Shown: piece after piece, positions 12,701 to 27,700 of the stretch
Position numbering within the stretch: the first letter of the stretch is position 1
Layout: the number at the start of each line of letters is the position of its first letter
Origin: Marthasterias glacialis
Taxonomy: Eukaryota; Echinodermata; Asteroidea; Forcipulatida; Asteriidae
Length of the DNA: 64,000 nt
Reading direction: 5' to 3'
Assembly (NCBI GenBank): GCA_911728455.2
Contig: OU452231.1
Location: 6,354,963 to 6,418,962, forward strand
The notes under the pieces: generated by a model
The model's database searches: none
Told to the model about the DNA's origin: nothing
What the model saw: the letters and a program-made list of their open reading frames with translations, nothing else
Translations under genes and position numbers: made by a program

Positions 12701-15700
12701 TCTATCGCCATTCACCTGTCAAAAAAATGGAATGGTCCTTTTGTTCTCAAGACAGATTCTGAGTAACTCGCACCCCAACCCCCGCCCCCAACAATAAACA
12801 TGACAGGGGAAATGATAAAAATCTGTTGCAGATGCGTCATGCATCAATTTTGACTGTCATTTGGGGTTTGAAATTCACACCCGAGGTGCCGGGGGGGGGG
12901 GGGGGGGAGGGTGCTATCTTGGTCTCAACCTCCAAGATAAGCTTTGTAAATGGGACCATATTACACTTTATATGGGGGATTAGGTTGCTTAGTAGAATCT
13001 TCCCTTGCCTTTCACCTCAGTGGACCCTGTTTAGAATCCCACATCGGACCCGAGTCTAGAATGTGGATTGAGTTTCAGTTATTTTAGCTAGTGCAAGGTT
13101 GCTTTGTTGCCACGATCCCCAATCAGATTATTTTCAACTGACTTTACCTCCATCAAGGGTTGGCTTCCACCTTTGGATGTCCACTCCACTTTCCAGATGT
13201 AGCCGGAACATGTGCCTTGTCTTCCAACATCGAGGGCCCCGATGTCTAGGTTGGACTGGAGTAATTCCTTTACTTTGTCTGCTGTGGCCTGAGAAGGCAC
13301 TGTTGGAAAAAAAGTAAATCAATAAAAATTCCTCAATGAATACCCCATCCTTAACATTTAATATCTTTCCAATCCATTACAGGGTTTTAGCCACTATTTG
13401 GATATACGGTAACAAAATTTGCTGTAAAAAAATAATAATAACAATGCTGACAAACTGCTAACTAACAATAATACTTAAACTATATTTATGGGAGAATATC
13501 ACACAATTGTGACATGTTCCAAAAAGATTTGCTTGGACCAAGACTCCTTAGGTTTGACAAAGAATCCAGACTTTCCGTATTCTGTATTTTTCAAACAACA
13601 ACGACAGAAACATGAAAAAGATTATACTCATCACAGACCTTGGATCACACTTCCGTACAGACTGAGATCAAATGTTCCGCTGATCGGTGGTGTCGCCCTC
13701 GCTTGACGCACGATAGAAATGCTGACACCTGCCGGCCACGCAGTGCTGTTAGCATACACAGCTCTGTCAGTTTCATTCACAGTCAGATCTGCATTCTTGA
13801 TAACTAGCAGGGGATAGTCGAATCCGCATTTTGCGGACGTGAGGGTGATGTCGTAGCTGTAGCCATGCTGTCGGACGTTCGCATCGCTGACGAAGATGCC
13901 GTTGGGTCTGGCTGGTCTTTGTACACGTATGTCTGGATGAAAGGAAAAGTTACAAGAACTTTAGAACTGTTTCACTAATTCATTCATTGCTTTCCTCATC
14001 AAATTATGAACCAATTTAAGACATTTATTTTCCTGTTGCAAGAGACCAACAGATGTGAAGTGTTGTGGCTGAGCAGTGGAATGCACTAGGTTTTAAGCTC
14101 TGGCCCCAAATTCATTGAGCTGCTTAAGCAAACAATATCTCTTAAACTTTTTTCTGCTAAGCAAAAATTTGCAGTACACCAGTCAGAGTTTGTGCATGTG
14201 ACATGGTGCACTGACTGGTAACCTTATTCCCGTAAGCATAATTTTGTTGTGCTCAGCTACTTTTAGTTGCTAAAGCAGCTTTCAAAGAGGTGCCTAAGCA
14301 GAAAAGAATGTTCAACGAACTATTGCTTAAGAAAGGAGGGGAAGCAGTCGGTAAGACTATTTCATGTCCTAAATCTAAAGCAAGGTGTAAGAACAAAACT
14401 ATCAATAACCAGCTGACCATTACAAAAGGAAAACTTGCTTACACCCATTTCAGACTGGCGCTCCAGAGTTGCGCCGAACCAAATAGATTAGGATCCACGC
14501 TAGATTTCGGTTTCAGACAGGCGAACTTAATTGACATAAATTTGCATTAGGTTCGGCTCACGACAAGATTGATGTCTGAACCCAAGATGCTCCAGAGTCG
14601 TTCCGACCAACTGCAACAGTCCATCTTTCGACTTCTAGCATGTCTAGTCACTCCTAACTGTTTCACTGTTTTCAGACGTCAAACTTTTCATGTTAATTCA
14701 ATAATTTTGTTCGGCGTGACTCTGGCGTGCCAGTTTGAAATGGGTGTTTGTCCTCAAACTCACATTGTGGTGTCTGGCTGCCGATGTAGAGATTGTCAAC
14801 AAAATAATCCTGTCCCTCTTCACCGGCCAACTTGATGCGTTCAATCAGTAGTGGGTAACCCTTCTTGTGATGTTGGTAAATCCAACCTTGAGTTGTTGAC
14901 AGGGTACCGATGTCGATGCATGAAAACCTCCAGCTTAATTTGGATGGTTAAAAAAAAATTGACTCTGTTTTAATCGTTAATTTTTTCATAAAATTTGTCA
15001 AAATTGTGGAGATCTTGGTAATGTCCCAATTCACTTAGCGTCATCCCCCACGATAAATCTTAGTTGCCTGATTTTGGGAGTCAGATCCCCATGTGTAACG
15101 GTGCAGTTTGCATTTTAGACGATGTGTATGCGTGTACATGTGCACCAAAACTTTACACGCAATTCATCTCCCAAAATGGCAGACTACACAGACACAATAG
15201 ACCTTTCTTTTGTTGATAAACAAACCGCCGCTGATTGGCATGGACAGCCAAATGTTAGCAAAACATTCAAGTCTTGTTGACAGACGTTGTGACCAAATTC
15301 AACATTTTTGCAAACTTCCTATTTAAAGAAAATGCATCCCATTATTGGTTGGTTTGTTTCCAACAAATTCAATGCTATTTGTTTTTTGAATATTTGTGTA
15401 CAATTTTTACAAACTGTAATTATCTGCATTGATGGCTCCCCGTAGTTTCTCCAACCTTGGGTGGCAAAAACTCGGGCTGTGACATTGCAAAAAGAAATAG
15501 GTCCATAGCTGCGTGTGACTCCAGTGCAAAGTGGTCTGTATTGGGATATAGACCACTTGGGAAAGTGGTCTATAGTTGGATATTCTTTTGAGGCATCAAG
15601 CCAATTTCCTCTTCTTTACCAAGTAAAACTCAATCACCAACTAAATAATTTCCATTTTATGGACCAATAAAAAATAACTATGAAATGAAACATGGCTTTG

Positions 15701-18700
15701 ATTTTCAGAGAGAAAACTGCGGTCGTTGCACCTCTTGTCCTTGTCATGGTCTTAAAAACACCTCTTTAAAACATTCTTACACCCGGTTCAGACTGGCGCT
15801 CCAGACTCGCGCCGAACCGAATAGATTAGGAGCGACTCTAGATTTTGGTTTCAGACAGGCGAACTTAATTAACATAAATTTGTATTAGGTTCGGCTCATG
15901 ACAAGATCGACGTCTGAACCCAAGATGCTCCAGAGTCGGTCCGACCGACTGCAACAGTCGATCTTTCGACTTCTAGCACGTCTAGTCCCTCCTAACTGTT
16001 TCAGACTTCGAACTTTTCATGTACTTAATTCAATAACTTGGTTCGGCGCGACTCTGGAGAGCCAGTTTGAAAGGGTTGTTACAGGTCATCCACTTGTCTG
16101 ATCCTCTCCTCAGGGGAAACCATGGTTCCTAAATGGACTAAGAAACAAAGTGATCGGACTTACTCTTCCAATCCAAACTCAAGGGGGACATCGTTGAATG
16201 TTTGCCAGTCGTATCTGTCATTATTGTTATTATCAACCCAATGGTAGTACATCTGGAGTTTGGATAAGAGTGCACCACGATGCCCCATGCAAAGCTGATG
16301 AGAGAATGCAAATAACAGAAATCAACCTCATGTTTGCTAGTAAGAATTACAGCAATGATAAAAAAACCCAGTTTGCTTCGCATCAAGTAAATTTGGGTCA
16401 CACGTGCACTCACATGGTAAAAAATACTGTGAATTAAGAATATTATTTAAGATCTTGTCTTTTGCTACGGTTTAGCAGGTTTAGCATTTCAAATTTGCAT
16501 AATGTTGATGAATGTTGAGGTTTTTACAGCAGAAATTACCACCCCATCCTAAAGTGGTTGGGGTTCGTCACTCGGCCCAAATTAACCAATGGCCATTGGG
16601 GGGGGGGGATAGAGGGTCACGATAAGAGCATTCTTCCCATCACATTACCTGTCCATTGTACTTCACATCGAATGCTTTCACAGTCATAGCAGTGCCAGGC
16701 TTCAGCGTCTTACCAGCGTAGAAGATATTCTGGGGATCTTTGAGCGAGGACCTTCCACAGAAGGGCTCCTCGTCCTGAACGACGTTGCCGTCGACATACC
16801 CCACAGTGTCCCCCTCAAAGTCCTGCACGTAGTAACCGTTGACTTGCCCTACTGAGGTACACTTCACGCTGAACATGTCCAAGAGAGCACGACGAACCTG
16901 AGTTGGAGTTGAAGACAAAATTGAAAGGAATAACTCAAAACTCAACATATGGTATTATAGAACTCACATACAGATCCTTGTCATTTGACTGGTGGAATAT
17001 TCATCACATGACATTCAGGGTGTGAGTGGGATGTGAGTGGCCACATTAAGAAAATTCCGAGCAAAAATCTAAACGAAAAAAAAAGCTGACTTCTCATACC
17101 CCTGTCCCACCAGCATTGGCTACTGCCGCGTATTGGTCTATTTCCAGTTTGCTTGAAGATAAATTCCTTATTCCTCAAAGAAACTTGCCGTATGGACATA
17201 TTGCGAAACAACTGCCTACAAGATCCCCTGCTGTCCAGTTCATCGTATGAGTACCAATGCTATGAGTCATATGATTGGTTGGTACCCATTTGCAAAACAA
17301 GAAAAGCCTACCTCCTCAAAAATGCAACAAATTTTGGGAACAGTCAACTTCCTCAAACCCAAGATCCAATTTAATGCTTTTGGAATGTATTTTCCTTTTA
17401 AACAAAACTACTCTGGATTGTTTCATGAATTGTCTTAATCTCCTCGAGGAAAGCTTTTAGAAAATTGGGGTTGGAATTTGTGTGCATTCAGGTAAGCTTA
17501 GTGGTTTCTTCCCCACCTTCCACTTCTGCGGACCCCAGGTTCAAAATCCTTGACCGTAGCCGCAAATGTGGATTGGGTTTTCAGTCCCTACTATGGGTTT
17601 TATCCTATTTGGGCTTTCCTCCCACATCTAAAACTGACATTTCTTCATCATCTCCTCTACACAGGCACCGTCTTTACCCCTTAAGGATACAGTTCTAGTC
17701 CTTTTTGAAGGTCCCTTGGTTTAAATGCCAAGAAAGATGTAATAATAATGATGACAATAATCATCATAAATCACCTCTTTTGCATTAGAGCTGGAAGATA
17801 AAGTTGCAGACGTGACGCCATCAGTCATGATGTGGAAGCTGTTAAGCTCAATGGGTGAAAAGGCTGTCCTCTGGCTGATGGTGATAACTAGATCTGGTTC
17901 ATCCTGAACTACCCGTAACAGTGGGAGGTCCTCTGAAAAATTTAACAGTTTTGAAGAAAGAGCTGTATTTCAAACTTTTTCTTGGAGCCGAAATACAATG
18001 AATAAACAATGGTGGAAGCCTCTCAATGTCTCGTAATCCCCTTCTTGGAACAAAAGGACAAAGGTCTGGATTCAGGGATTACACAAAAAACTGCCTCTAA
18101 ATAGCCAGAAAATGTCAATATATTCAAGACCTTTTTTGGTCTTTGTGTGCGTGAAAAGAAGCGTTAGAAACTTGGAACAGAGACTGATACTCTCAGCATA
18201 GGAGTAAGTGGGGTACACAGACCTCTATCAAAATTTTCAAAAACAAGCAACAAATTTTCACCTTTCAATATCAGGAACTCAACAGCGTAGACTGTTGTGA
18301 TGCTACTTGTTTCCATGGTTACTCTCACTGTGTCCGGACTGAGCAGGAGGTTTATGCTAGACTCCATTTCAGCCGCTGTTGCAGTTACACTGATGTCACC
18401 TGGAATGAATTCAAACGATTTTTAGAGCATGCCTACAACATTGGTCATTAAATTGTCAAAGACCAGTATCCAGACTTTATGTGAAATAACAAACCTGTGA
18501 AAATTTAAGCTCAATCGGTCATCAGAGTCACAAAAAAATAGTAAAAAAAAACTTATTAATTTTTACTGTTTTCAAACATCGAGTTTTGGTTCCGCAAGAT
18601 CAAACAAACTGTTTTACTCATTTCTTCTCAACAAAAAAAAAGCATTTCAGGCAAAAATATTTTGAGGAAAGTTTCTAACCATAAATTTTTTTATAATATG

Positions 18701-21700
18701 TAAGTTATGTGCAAATCTGTGAACATTCATTTTTTTTCAGCGTTACAGATTTTGTGCACACCCTTTAAAGGGGCTGTGTCGTCATGATCACAGTGAGTCT
18801 GTGGCCAGACTGACTTATGACCGCTCAACCTGTTATTGCATGCAAACGCGCACGAGTAGCGGTCACATCACAGAATAATAAAGATGGCGCCCTTTGTGAT
18901 ATGATGGTCAACGCGGGCGCGTGCAGTAACTGGGTGAGAGTTCATGTTTCTGGGCCAAGAAACAGGCAGACTACGATCATGACGACACAGCCCCTTTAAG
19001 TCTTGTTAAAAAAGTTTGTTCAACTTGATAATTTCTATCAAATATGGGTTTACAAATTAGCAGTCTTATAAACTTGTGGATTTATTTACCGGTATAAGTG
19101 TCATTATCTCCTAATTGAAGCTCATAAGAGCAATCTCCTCCAGGGCAAGATGACTTCACAATGGATATCTCCTGTACCTCATATGTGGCGCCCTCTATGG
19201 TCAATGTCTGAGAAGTCAAAAGCACGCAAACGAAGGCCTTATAAACATGTTTTAAACTTTTTTGGAGGAGTCTGAGATCAACCGGGGCGTCTTGTTAACA
19301 TGCCCAGACGTTCCATCGTGTAGCGTGCACAGTGCATGCACTCATCGTGGTATGCTTCGTTTGCCGCGTACAAAGAGGAACAAAGGGTACTAAAATTCAT
19401 GCTCCAAATCTCCCTTTATGCAGGGATAATTGTGTAATCCCTGATTCCAGACCTTCCTCCTTTTGTTGGACAAACGAGAATCACGAGGGATCGATAGGCT
19501 GCTACCATTGTTTACTATTGTAATCGACATGGGAGGCAAGTCCGAGATTCCAGCTTACCTTGGCGGATTGTTGGCCTTGGCTTACAGCCAAGGTTTGGTG
19601 AACCAAATTTTCTTGAAAGAGAACAAGCAATCCCGGTGCATTTTATGAAAACGTTTGTTGTCTTTACTTGGTTTAGTCATGGTTTCATTGTGACAAAAAT
19701 ATTCTTTTCAAAAATTTATTTTGCAAATTTATCAAAAATTAATCCCCTGGGTGAGCACGAACAAAGTTTGGAAACCCTGGCGATAATAATAATAATAACA
19801 GTTATTAATTTACATATAGCGCAAATTCCATAATAACATGTTCAAATGAACTGCACAGAGTAAAATACTAAAAATACACGAACAGTAAGTGGCCATAAAC
19901 CAATCTTTTACAGAAAATTGACATCAATTAAATTGGAAAACACTCAATAGTAAAAAGCAGTTCATCAGTAAATTGATTTCTTCTATGACATGCACTACAA
20001 GTATTGACATCTTTAGTACTTTACCCACCTGGATCTCCTTGATCACAACTGAGGACGTCTTGATCTGCTGGACCTCATTTTGAGCTGCAGATGTATCAGC
20101 GTTACTGAGCGGAACATCAAAAAACACCACGCCAACTTCGATAAAATCGGACCCGGAAAATTCCCTGAGTAATGCTTCCATGTAATAGCTGAAACAGAAA
20201 GTTAGTCATGCAATGTTTTATCTTTGGGAAATCTCAGAAATGAGGTAGGACTTTTGTGTTGTGTTTTAAAACCCTAATGGTCCGAAATACCGCCAAATCC
20301 AACCTCGTTCCCAGAGGTCATTGATAATGCCGTGCCATTTTTATCCATCATGCCTTGCTAGCTCATATCCCCTGGAATTGGTTAATTAGGCCTGTGGCCG
20401 ATCCATTCTACCCACGCGCTCAAGTATGGTAGTCCGCAAAAGAGGCATCAAGTCATACAGCAAATGGTCCCCTCTCTTTCTTCTTTAATTTTCTGACATG
20501 TCTAACAAGCGTGCGCGCAAAGCAGTTACTTTTGGGAGCCAATCAGCGTTGTTTTCCAGTGTTCCCCTACCAGGGGTTAGAGACAAGAGGTATCGATACG
20601 GCGCGCTGCCCATGGTAGCGAGGCGCTGAAGCACCTTGTAAATCCTTAAAAGGTGCTACAAAAATGGGTCTCATAATTAAAAAAACTTCAAAAACCTGTA
20701 TTAAATATAACATATTTTTATAAGCTCCTACTACATGATTGTTGGTAGACACGTACCTATATAAGACTATGGTATTATATGAGGGCCCAAATCACAGAGC
20801 TGCTTAGCCACAAACATTAGCTAAGCATGAAATAATTGTGTTTACTAGAATAAGGTTACCAGCCAAAATCCCATGTCATGTGTACCATTTGCAGCTGGTT
20901 TCCTGCAGTAATTTTGCTGAGCAGAAAATTGCTAAGCACTATTGTATGCTTAAGATGCTTTACAAAATTAGGCACGAATGGTGAAACCAACAAACAAAAA
21001 GTTTTCCAAGCACTAAAAAACAACACTAATTTAAACAGGTCTTGAAAGTTGAAACCTTTCCAAGGTTATTCAGACTCCTACTGCATGCAGCTTGAAATCA
21101 ATCCCTCCTGTTCTGAAACACGAACCCCCCCCACCACAAAAAAAAATTGAAGTTGCCAATATCTAAAGTCAGAGTGCTTGTTTTCCCCTGGGGTTACAAC
21201 TTTCCCCTTAGCTCATGGAAAACGAAACTTGTGCACACCTGTGAAACATGTGTTGGTGACTGTATTAAGGCTTATGTTAATGAAGGATAGAATTGGTGCC
21301 AAATATCCGGAGATTTTCTGCCTGACATGCATACCTCTGATTTCCAACGAGATCGAATATCTCCGAGACTTGACTTGGGTAAGAATCCCAGCTACTACTG
21401 AAGGTGTCCAAAGAAGCAATCAGAGTCTGCAAACAGAAACAAAATCAAATCTTGCAGAGCTTATAAAAGATATAAGGAAACTCAGCGACTATCCTTGGCA
21501 ATGCATTATGATAACAAATACATAGAGACTTCTTGTTTTTTCTGCTTTCAAATCAAAATGAGCCAAAAACAACAGCACGTGTAAAAAAAAAAACTGGACT
21601 GGACCACTGGCCAGCAATTGGCCAGTAACTCTACAGGTGAAAAGTCCCGCAGCCTGATTTTTTCTAAATGCCTTCTTCTGAAGATTTATAATTAATGTAT

Positions 21701-24700
21701 AGCTTTCCAATTTAAAAGGTAAAATATAGGATTGGAAAAGCTGATAGTTCAGTGTTCATTATACTTAGTGTGATTCAGTATACATGAAAACAAAAAAATG
21801 TGAAAATTCGGGCTGAATCCGTCGTCCGAGTCTGGAGAAAATAGTGAAAAGCCATGCACACTTTTCAGCATGTAAAAACATAATCCTTAATCTAAATTGT
21901 TACAACCGTGGTTAAAATCGGGGGTCTTCAAATTCTATTTTCTCCACTTTTGACAATATTTCAGACATATGTTTCTATGGAAGATTCAAGATTTGTACTG
22001 GTATGAACTTCTAACCTTGGCTAGGTTACATCGAATGGAAGAAAATCTGGAAGGCTGCACCATGATGAGAGATCAACAATGGGGAGAAAGGACATGACAA
22101 TTTTACCCATCGTTTTTGATACACTGGTAACAAATATACTACCACTAAACCTTGTGTTGATTATACAGGGCAAACCAATCTGTTCATCTATCTTCAAACT
22201 TTGGAAGGAATCTACACTATGCAAAAATAATTAACTCATAAATTATGAATATGCACACCTTATTGTTTGGATCATCCGATGAGAGACTGAGGTAGAGTCT
22301 AGAGTCATCGTCTGATCTGATCTTGAATTGGTAGCTCCCGGTGCGAGGTGGGACAAAGAACCCACTCAGCCGAGAGATGAAGTCGTCCTCTTCCCCAAGC
22401 CGATGCTCACTAGGGGAACTTGCATCAGGGACCAGGGTGAAGTTATAGTCAGGGGCAGTGGTATCCCAAACAGCATCCTCCAATCTTTTGAGAAAAGAGA
22501 GAATGCTTAATTCACACTTTTAGCCTCTGTCATGCAATTACCGACGATGATGGATGAGGGCATTTAGCGGAAAAATGTCAACATGGTGGATAAATCATTG
22601 CTAAATGATAATATTCAACAATCACAAAAAAAATACTTTTTTTGAAATAGCAACAGCTTTCCATGTTGAAATTTCTTTTGAAATACTCTTTTGATTTTTT
22701 AATGTTTTTTTTCTGTTTTATTTCCATGGGATTATCCTGCTGAGAAGTGACTGATATTTTCCATTGAGTTACTGCAGCATGAACGCCGCCATCTTGACAA
22801 AATTCCGCAATTACGTCACTGTGACAGAGGCTAATGGTCGTCATCATCACCATTGATTGACAACAACTTGTGCTTACATCGGGCACGACACCGGATGTGC
22901 TACAATCGCCCTTAAACACTTCCAAGACTTTTAAATTGGACGACCAGATAGTAATCTTCCAACAGTACAACAATCAAGCCTGGGCACAATAAAATGACAC
23001 TGCTTACTGTGAATTCTGAGCTTACATAACTGTATTTCACAGGTTAACAAGTAATCTTTCTTGTGTGTGTGCGTATTTCACATCACTTTGGTGGTAATCT
23101 CAATTAATTCGTTTGTGACCAAGGTGATTCACAGTCTTTTGGCTCAATGACAGTAATGAGATAAGGTCACTCCATTTTTTTTGTTTTTTTCCGATTGAGA
23201 TGGATAGGGCTTGTGCACAGGATGGATGAAAGCAGGATTCCAAAACGCATCTTCTCTGGCAAATTAGTCACTGGCAAGCGATCTGTTGGACGTCCACGCC
23301 TCAGATACAAGGCCTCCATCAAGCGAGACCTGAATGACTTTGGTATCACCCTAACACATGGGAACTTCTGGCCGACGATCGTGGTGCCTGGAGCTCTTCT
23401 GTTAATGCTGGTGCTGCGAGATTGGTGCAGAACTTCAAAGATCTACACTGGAGGCAACACATTGCACGATGCCGTAAGCAAAAACCTGTCAGAGAATCAG
23501 ATCATCAGACAGTGATGGGAGCCATGATGATGATGATGATGATGATGATATATTTTCACTTACGATTCTGAGGTGTCTGTCCAGACCTCATACAGCAAGC
23601 CTCTCTCTCCTGGGTAGACTGCCCGAGTAGCGGGGGCTGGGCCAGTCACACAGAGTATCTCTGTTGTGGTCATGCTACTGATCTCACATGGAACGCCTTG
23701 GTGGAAAGAAAACAACGTCAACATACCGTTCATGTAATCTTTTTTTTTTCACAAGAACTTTTTATTAATTTAAGAAAAGTGGCCTTTTCTCTGCAGAAAA
23801 TTAATAACTTTTTTTTTCTTTTCCCTAAGTCCTGTGTCTTTTTTTATATTTTTATTCTTTTCGTAATGTTTCTGGTTTTGGTTTTTTTTTTTTAAATAGT
23901 TTTTACTGTTGATTGCTAAAATATTTGTATGTAAATCATGTCTACTTTGGCCTGTGGGCCACGAAATGTGATGTCAATAAAATGAAATGAAATGAACTAG
24001 TGTCTGGTATCATGGACAAATGTGGATGATCGTACATACCTCCAACCAGCACCTTGGTATCACGCTCGTCAAAATATTGACCTGTAATGTTGAGAGTAGT
24101 CCCCCCTTTGGTACTCCCTACATCAGGATGGACACCCAAAACATCTGCACAAAAATAAAATACACTGGCTTAATATCAACATGCTTGGAGGTCAGATGAA
24201 AAACAAATGTTTTGGATCATAATTATGATAACTTTGCACGAGAATCAATCGACATTCAAATTCAAAAAAGGAAATGCAAGCATTCAAACTTTCTCCCTCT
24301 GGAGGTTAGCGACAGACACTCACCTGCATGTGCTTGAAAGTGATAGAGTTTATTCTGGCCACTGACGAGGAGGGAGTCTCTCTCATTCCAGGAACGGCCG
24401 TAGTTGTTGGAGACCAAATAGGAAACCATTTGAGAGGCTGGAATTGGAATAGTAGTATAGTACAAACATAATGACAAACTAAAAACTTATGTTTTTAAAG
24501 TATTTTTATTCAACAAAATAATTAACTTGGGTTATTCTTAATTGACCACAAAATTTCAACAGATTTATTTTTTTAAAGCTGTAATCCTTATGGGTCAAAG
24601 GAAGCTACAAACAGTTATTTTAAACACGTAAAGATGTTGCAAATGGGCAATTTGATTCCACATTTGTTAGACACCTCAAATTTTGATCTCCTAACTTTTT

Positions 24701-27700
24701 TTCCATTTCGTTTGTCACAAGGTATACTCACCAATAAACGTTCCTTTTGGCACACATTCAATAACTCCACTGCTAGAACTCGGGCTATCCAGGGCAATTT
24801 TGTACCTGTGTTCAAAACAAAGGAAAATTAAACTTAATTCATTCAATATTTTGGTCTGAAGGTGCTGTGTTATAAAAAAAAAAAAAGTATCATATATACG
24901 CAATTGAATTAATAATACCCTCACCATCTACAGTACCAGTAGTCTAGTGTTAATTTTGGGACCATTCCATGCAATGTATAAACAGTCGCTGGTCCCGATC
25001 ATTCCCGGCCCTGCAAGGTGAAAGGTCTCTTGATCTCAGCTACAGTTGGGCCGTCCCAATTGTAACAAAACACTCAACTTGGGACCGAACAACACTACAC
25101 ACAGAGACAGATTAACCATCAATCATAACTGCAACACTCAACAGTAACACTAAGTTCACCAATTTATATTTTTACTTATTGTATATCAACATAATCAGCA
25201 GGGGATGACAATCACAAACCTGTGTAGGACAAATTAAACAGCACTTTAGCGAAATTAAATAACAACAAAATACTTACAGCTCTCCTGAAACTGGATCGAA
25301 TGGATCACATGCATAATTTCCCCAGTAGATTCTGAACACACCAGGAAGCAAAAGGTACAAATTATGAAGGCCATGATAGGAAAAAATGTAGCGATGACCA
25401 TGAAAACTAACAAAACTATCAACAAGGATCCGTTAATTGTTTTAAGGAAGGATCCTTTCCAAGAAAAAGAGCTGGGCTACACTGGTTTCAGGATCAGCTC
25501 TGCTCTTCAAGAAATTAATAATACATCAAATCTCGCGCGGCGGGCGCCCCCATGCGGCGAGTATATTTGTTTTAACTTGGTATAGGCGGCTACGGCTACA
25601 GCTATGGCTGGATCGCCGTGTCATCATGCGTTGAAGTATAGGACGTCCTCAGCAACACTATTAGCAACAGTCGCAGCCGTAGCCGTAGCCGCCTCGGATC
25701 TCAGGCGAATTGTTTTGGCTCTTACTCCCGAGCGTTGAAGTCCTCTAATGTCTTAAAAAGCAAACAAAGGGCCTTTAGTTTTTAGTCGGCTTTCAGTGAT
25801 CTCCACAAAGTGACCTAGTGGCGAAGGGTAACTAGGCCTAAGGGGGTGGGGGACCACGGGATTTTTTTGTTGTTTACCTCAGCGTCAGATCAAGTTATAA
25901 AAACTTGTAAACGGTATAACAAGAGCGCTGAAAAGGGGCTTAGATCATAGGAAAAATGCAAAAGCGGACACTACATTGTTATTGACCAGAAGTGCCCCCC
26001 CCAGAAAAAAAATGTGCACCCGAGTTATCATCCCAAAAAATGTTTCCCTAGTTTCGCCCCAAACTGAATATCGGCGCAGCGCGGCACTACGGCCGGATCA
26101 TTGACAAGGGCTGTCGTCAATGAGTGCAGCTACTGTTTGCCAGTAGAGCCAGTTAACGGCCAAAGCCATAAGCCAAAGGTATCTGAGATTCAGACATGAT
26201 CTGTAGCATGGAGCTCAAGCTTGACAAGTAGTCGACGGCAAAACTTACGGCATTTTGTCATTTTGACACCTGTTGGTAAGAAATTGCTCAACCAAAAATA
26301 TTTTTCAACCATAAACTGTATAAAATTAAAAAAAAGACTGGCTCTCAAAAGTACTGCTATTGTGCAGTTGCTTGTTGTAGACATGGATCTAATCAGCGTT
26401 GATTGTCAGTTTCCTATAGGCCTATTTCTAGAGGAGATTAGACGTGAAACAAATTAAATTTGTGGAAGAGAAATGCCCTCCATAATAACACAAAAAAGAG
26501 CTTGCTGGCTGACCTTAGAATCTGACTCCTTCCCTCGCTTTCCTCGGGGTCCAGATTTTGAGAAGGATCATAAATATCAGTGATGATTTTTCCTCTGGTT
26601 GACAGCTTTGTTCCTGTTCAACACATGAAGCGTGAAAATATTCTGAAGAAATTCTTGGCCTGATATCCATGGAGATTGATCGTACTATAACGTGCCCCTG
26701 AGCTGCCCCAACAAAATACGTGCAATGTGCCCAGCAAATTATTGTTTGACTATAATTATTTTCAATTGTTTCCCATAAACAACTTTTATGTCATCTTAAC
26801 AAAAAAATCTTCTTCCCCAATAAATCATCTTCTCTTAGACGTTATTATCGTCACATTCCTTCGCCCATTTTTTATGTCAAGAATGTTCATAATTTGTTTT
26901 CCTTTTTTTCTAAGAACAAAGTTTCAGCTTAACAAAAACTTTACTTACCTGCAACGCCGCTCGAGGGGGTTATTTTTTTAATAGTTGGCGTGTTTGATTT
27001 CTTGAACTGTTACAAAAAGTTGGAAAAATTATCAAGTTGTGTTTTTCTCTTTATTACTTTATCAGTTAAAAGTTCGTATTATTAATAATTTATACCATGC
27101 TCGATATGTGACAGAGGGAGGCCCCCCCGAAAAAACACACATTCTTCCCCTCTTGTACATTTAAGTATCCCCCTAAAATCCTTATAAAGAATTCCATAGA
27201 TTCCCAGAAAACAATGAAGACCGCAATAGGAGGTGGTACAACCTTTATCACTTTATCAGTTAAAAGTTCGTATTATTAATAATTTATACCATGCTCGATA
27301 TGTGACAGAGGGAGGCCCCCCCGAAAAAAACACACATTCTTCCCCTCTTGTACATTTAAGTATCCCCCTAAAATCCTCATAAAGAATTCCATAGATTCCC
27401 AGAACACAATGATGACCGCAATAGGAGGTGGTACAACCTGCCACATATCGAGCACCAAATGTAACAATAATTCAATAAACGGCATCAAGTTGTTAGACAA
27501 ACTATGTGAGATATAAGAACATGCCTTTATCTTCAAACTGTGCTGCTATTTTTAACGAATTAAAGAAAAATAAAACACTGTTAAAAATGTTAGGATATAT
27601 AGAAATCGTTCAATACCATTTGGGTGTAATTATTTACTGGCATCAATATACAGAAAACTGTGCTATGTCTGAATCGAAGAAGCTTTATCACACAAAACAA

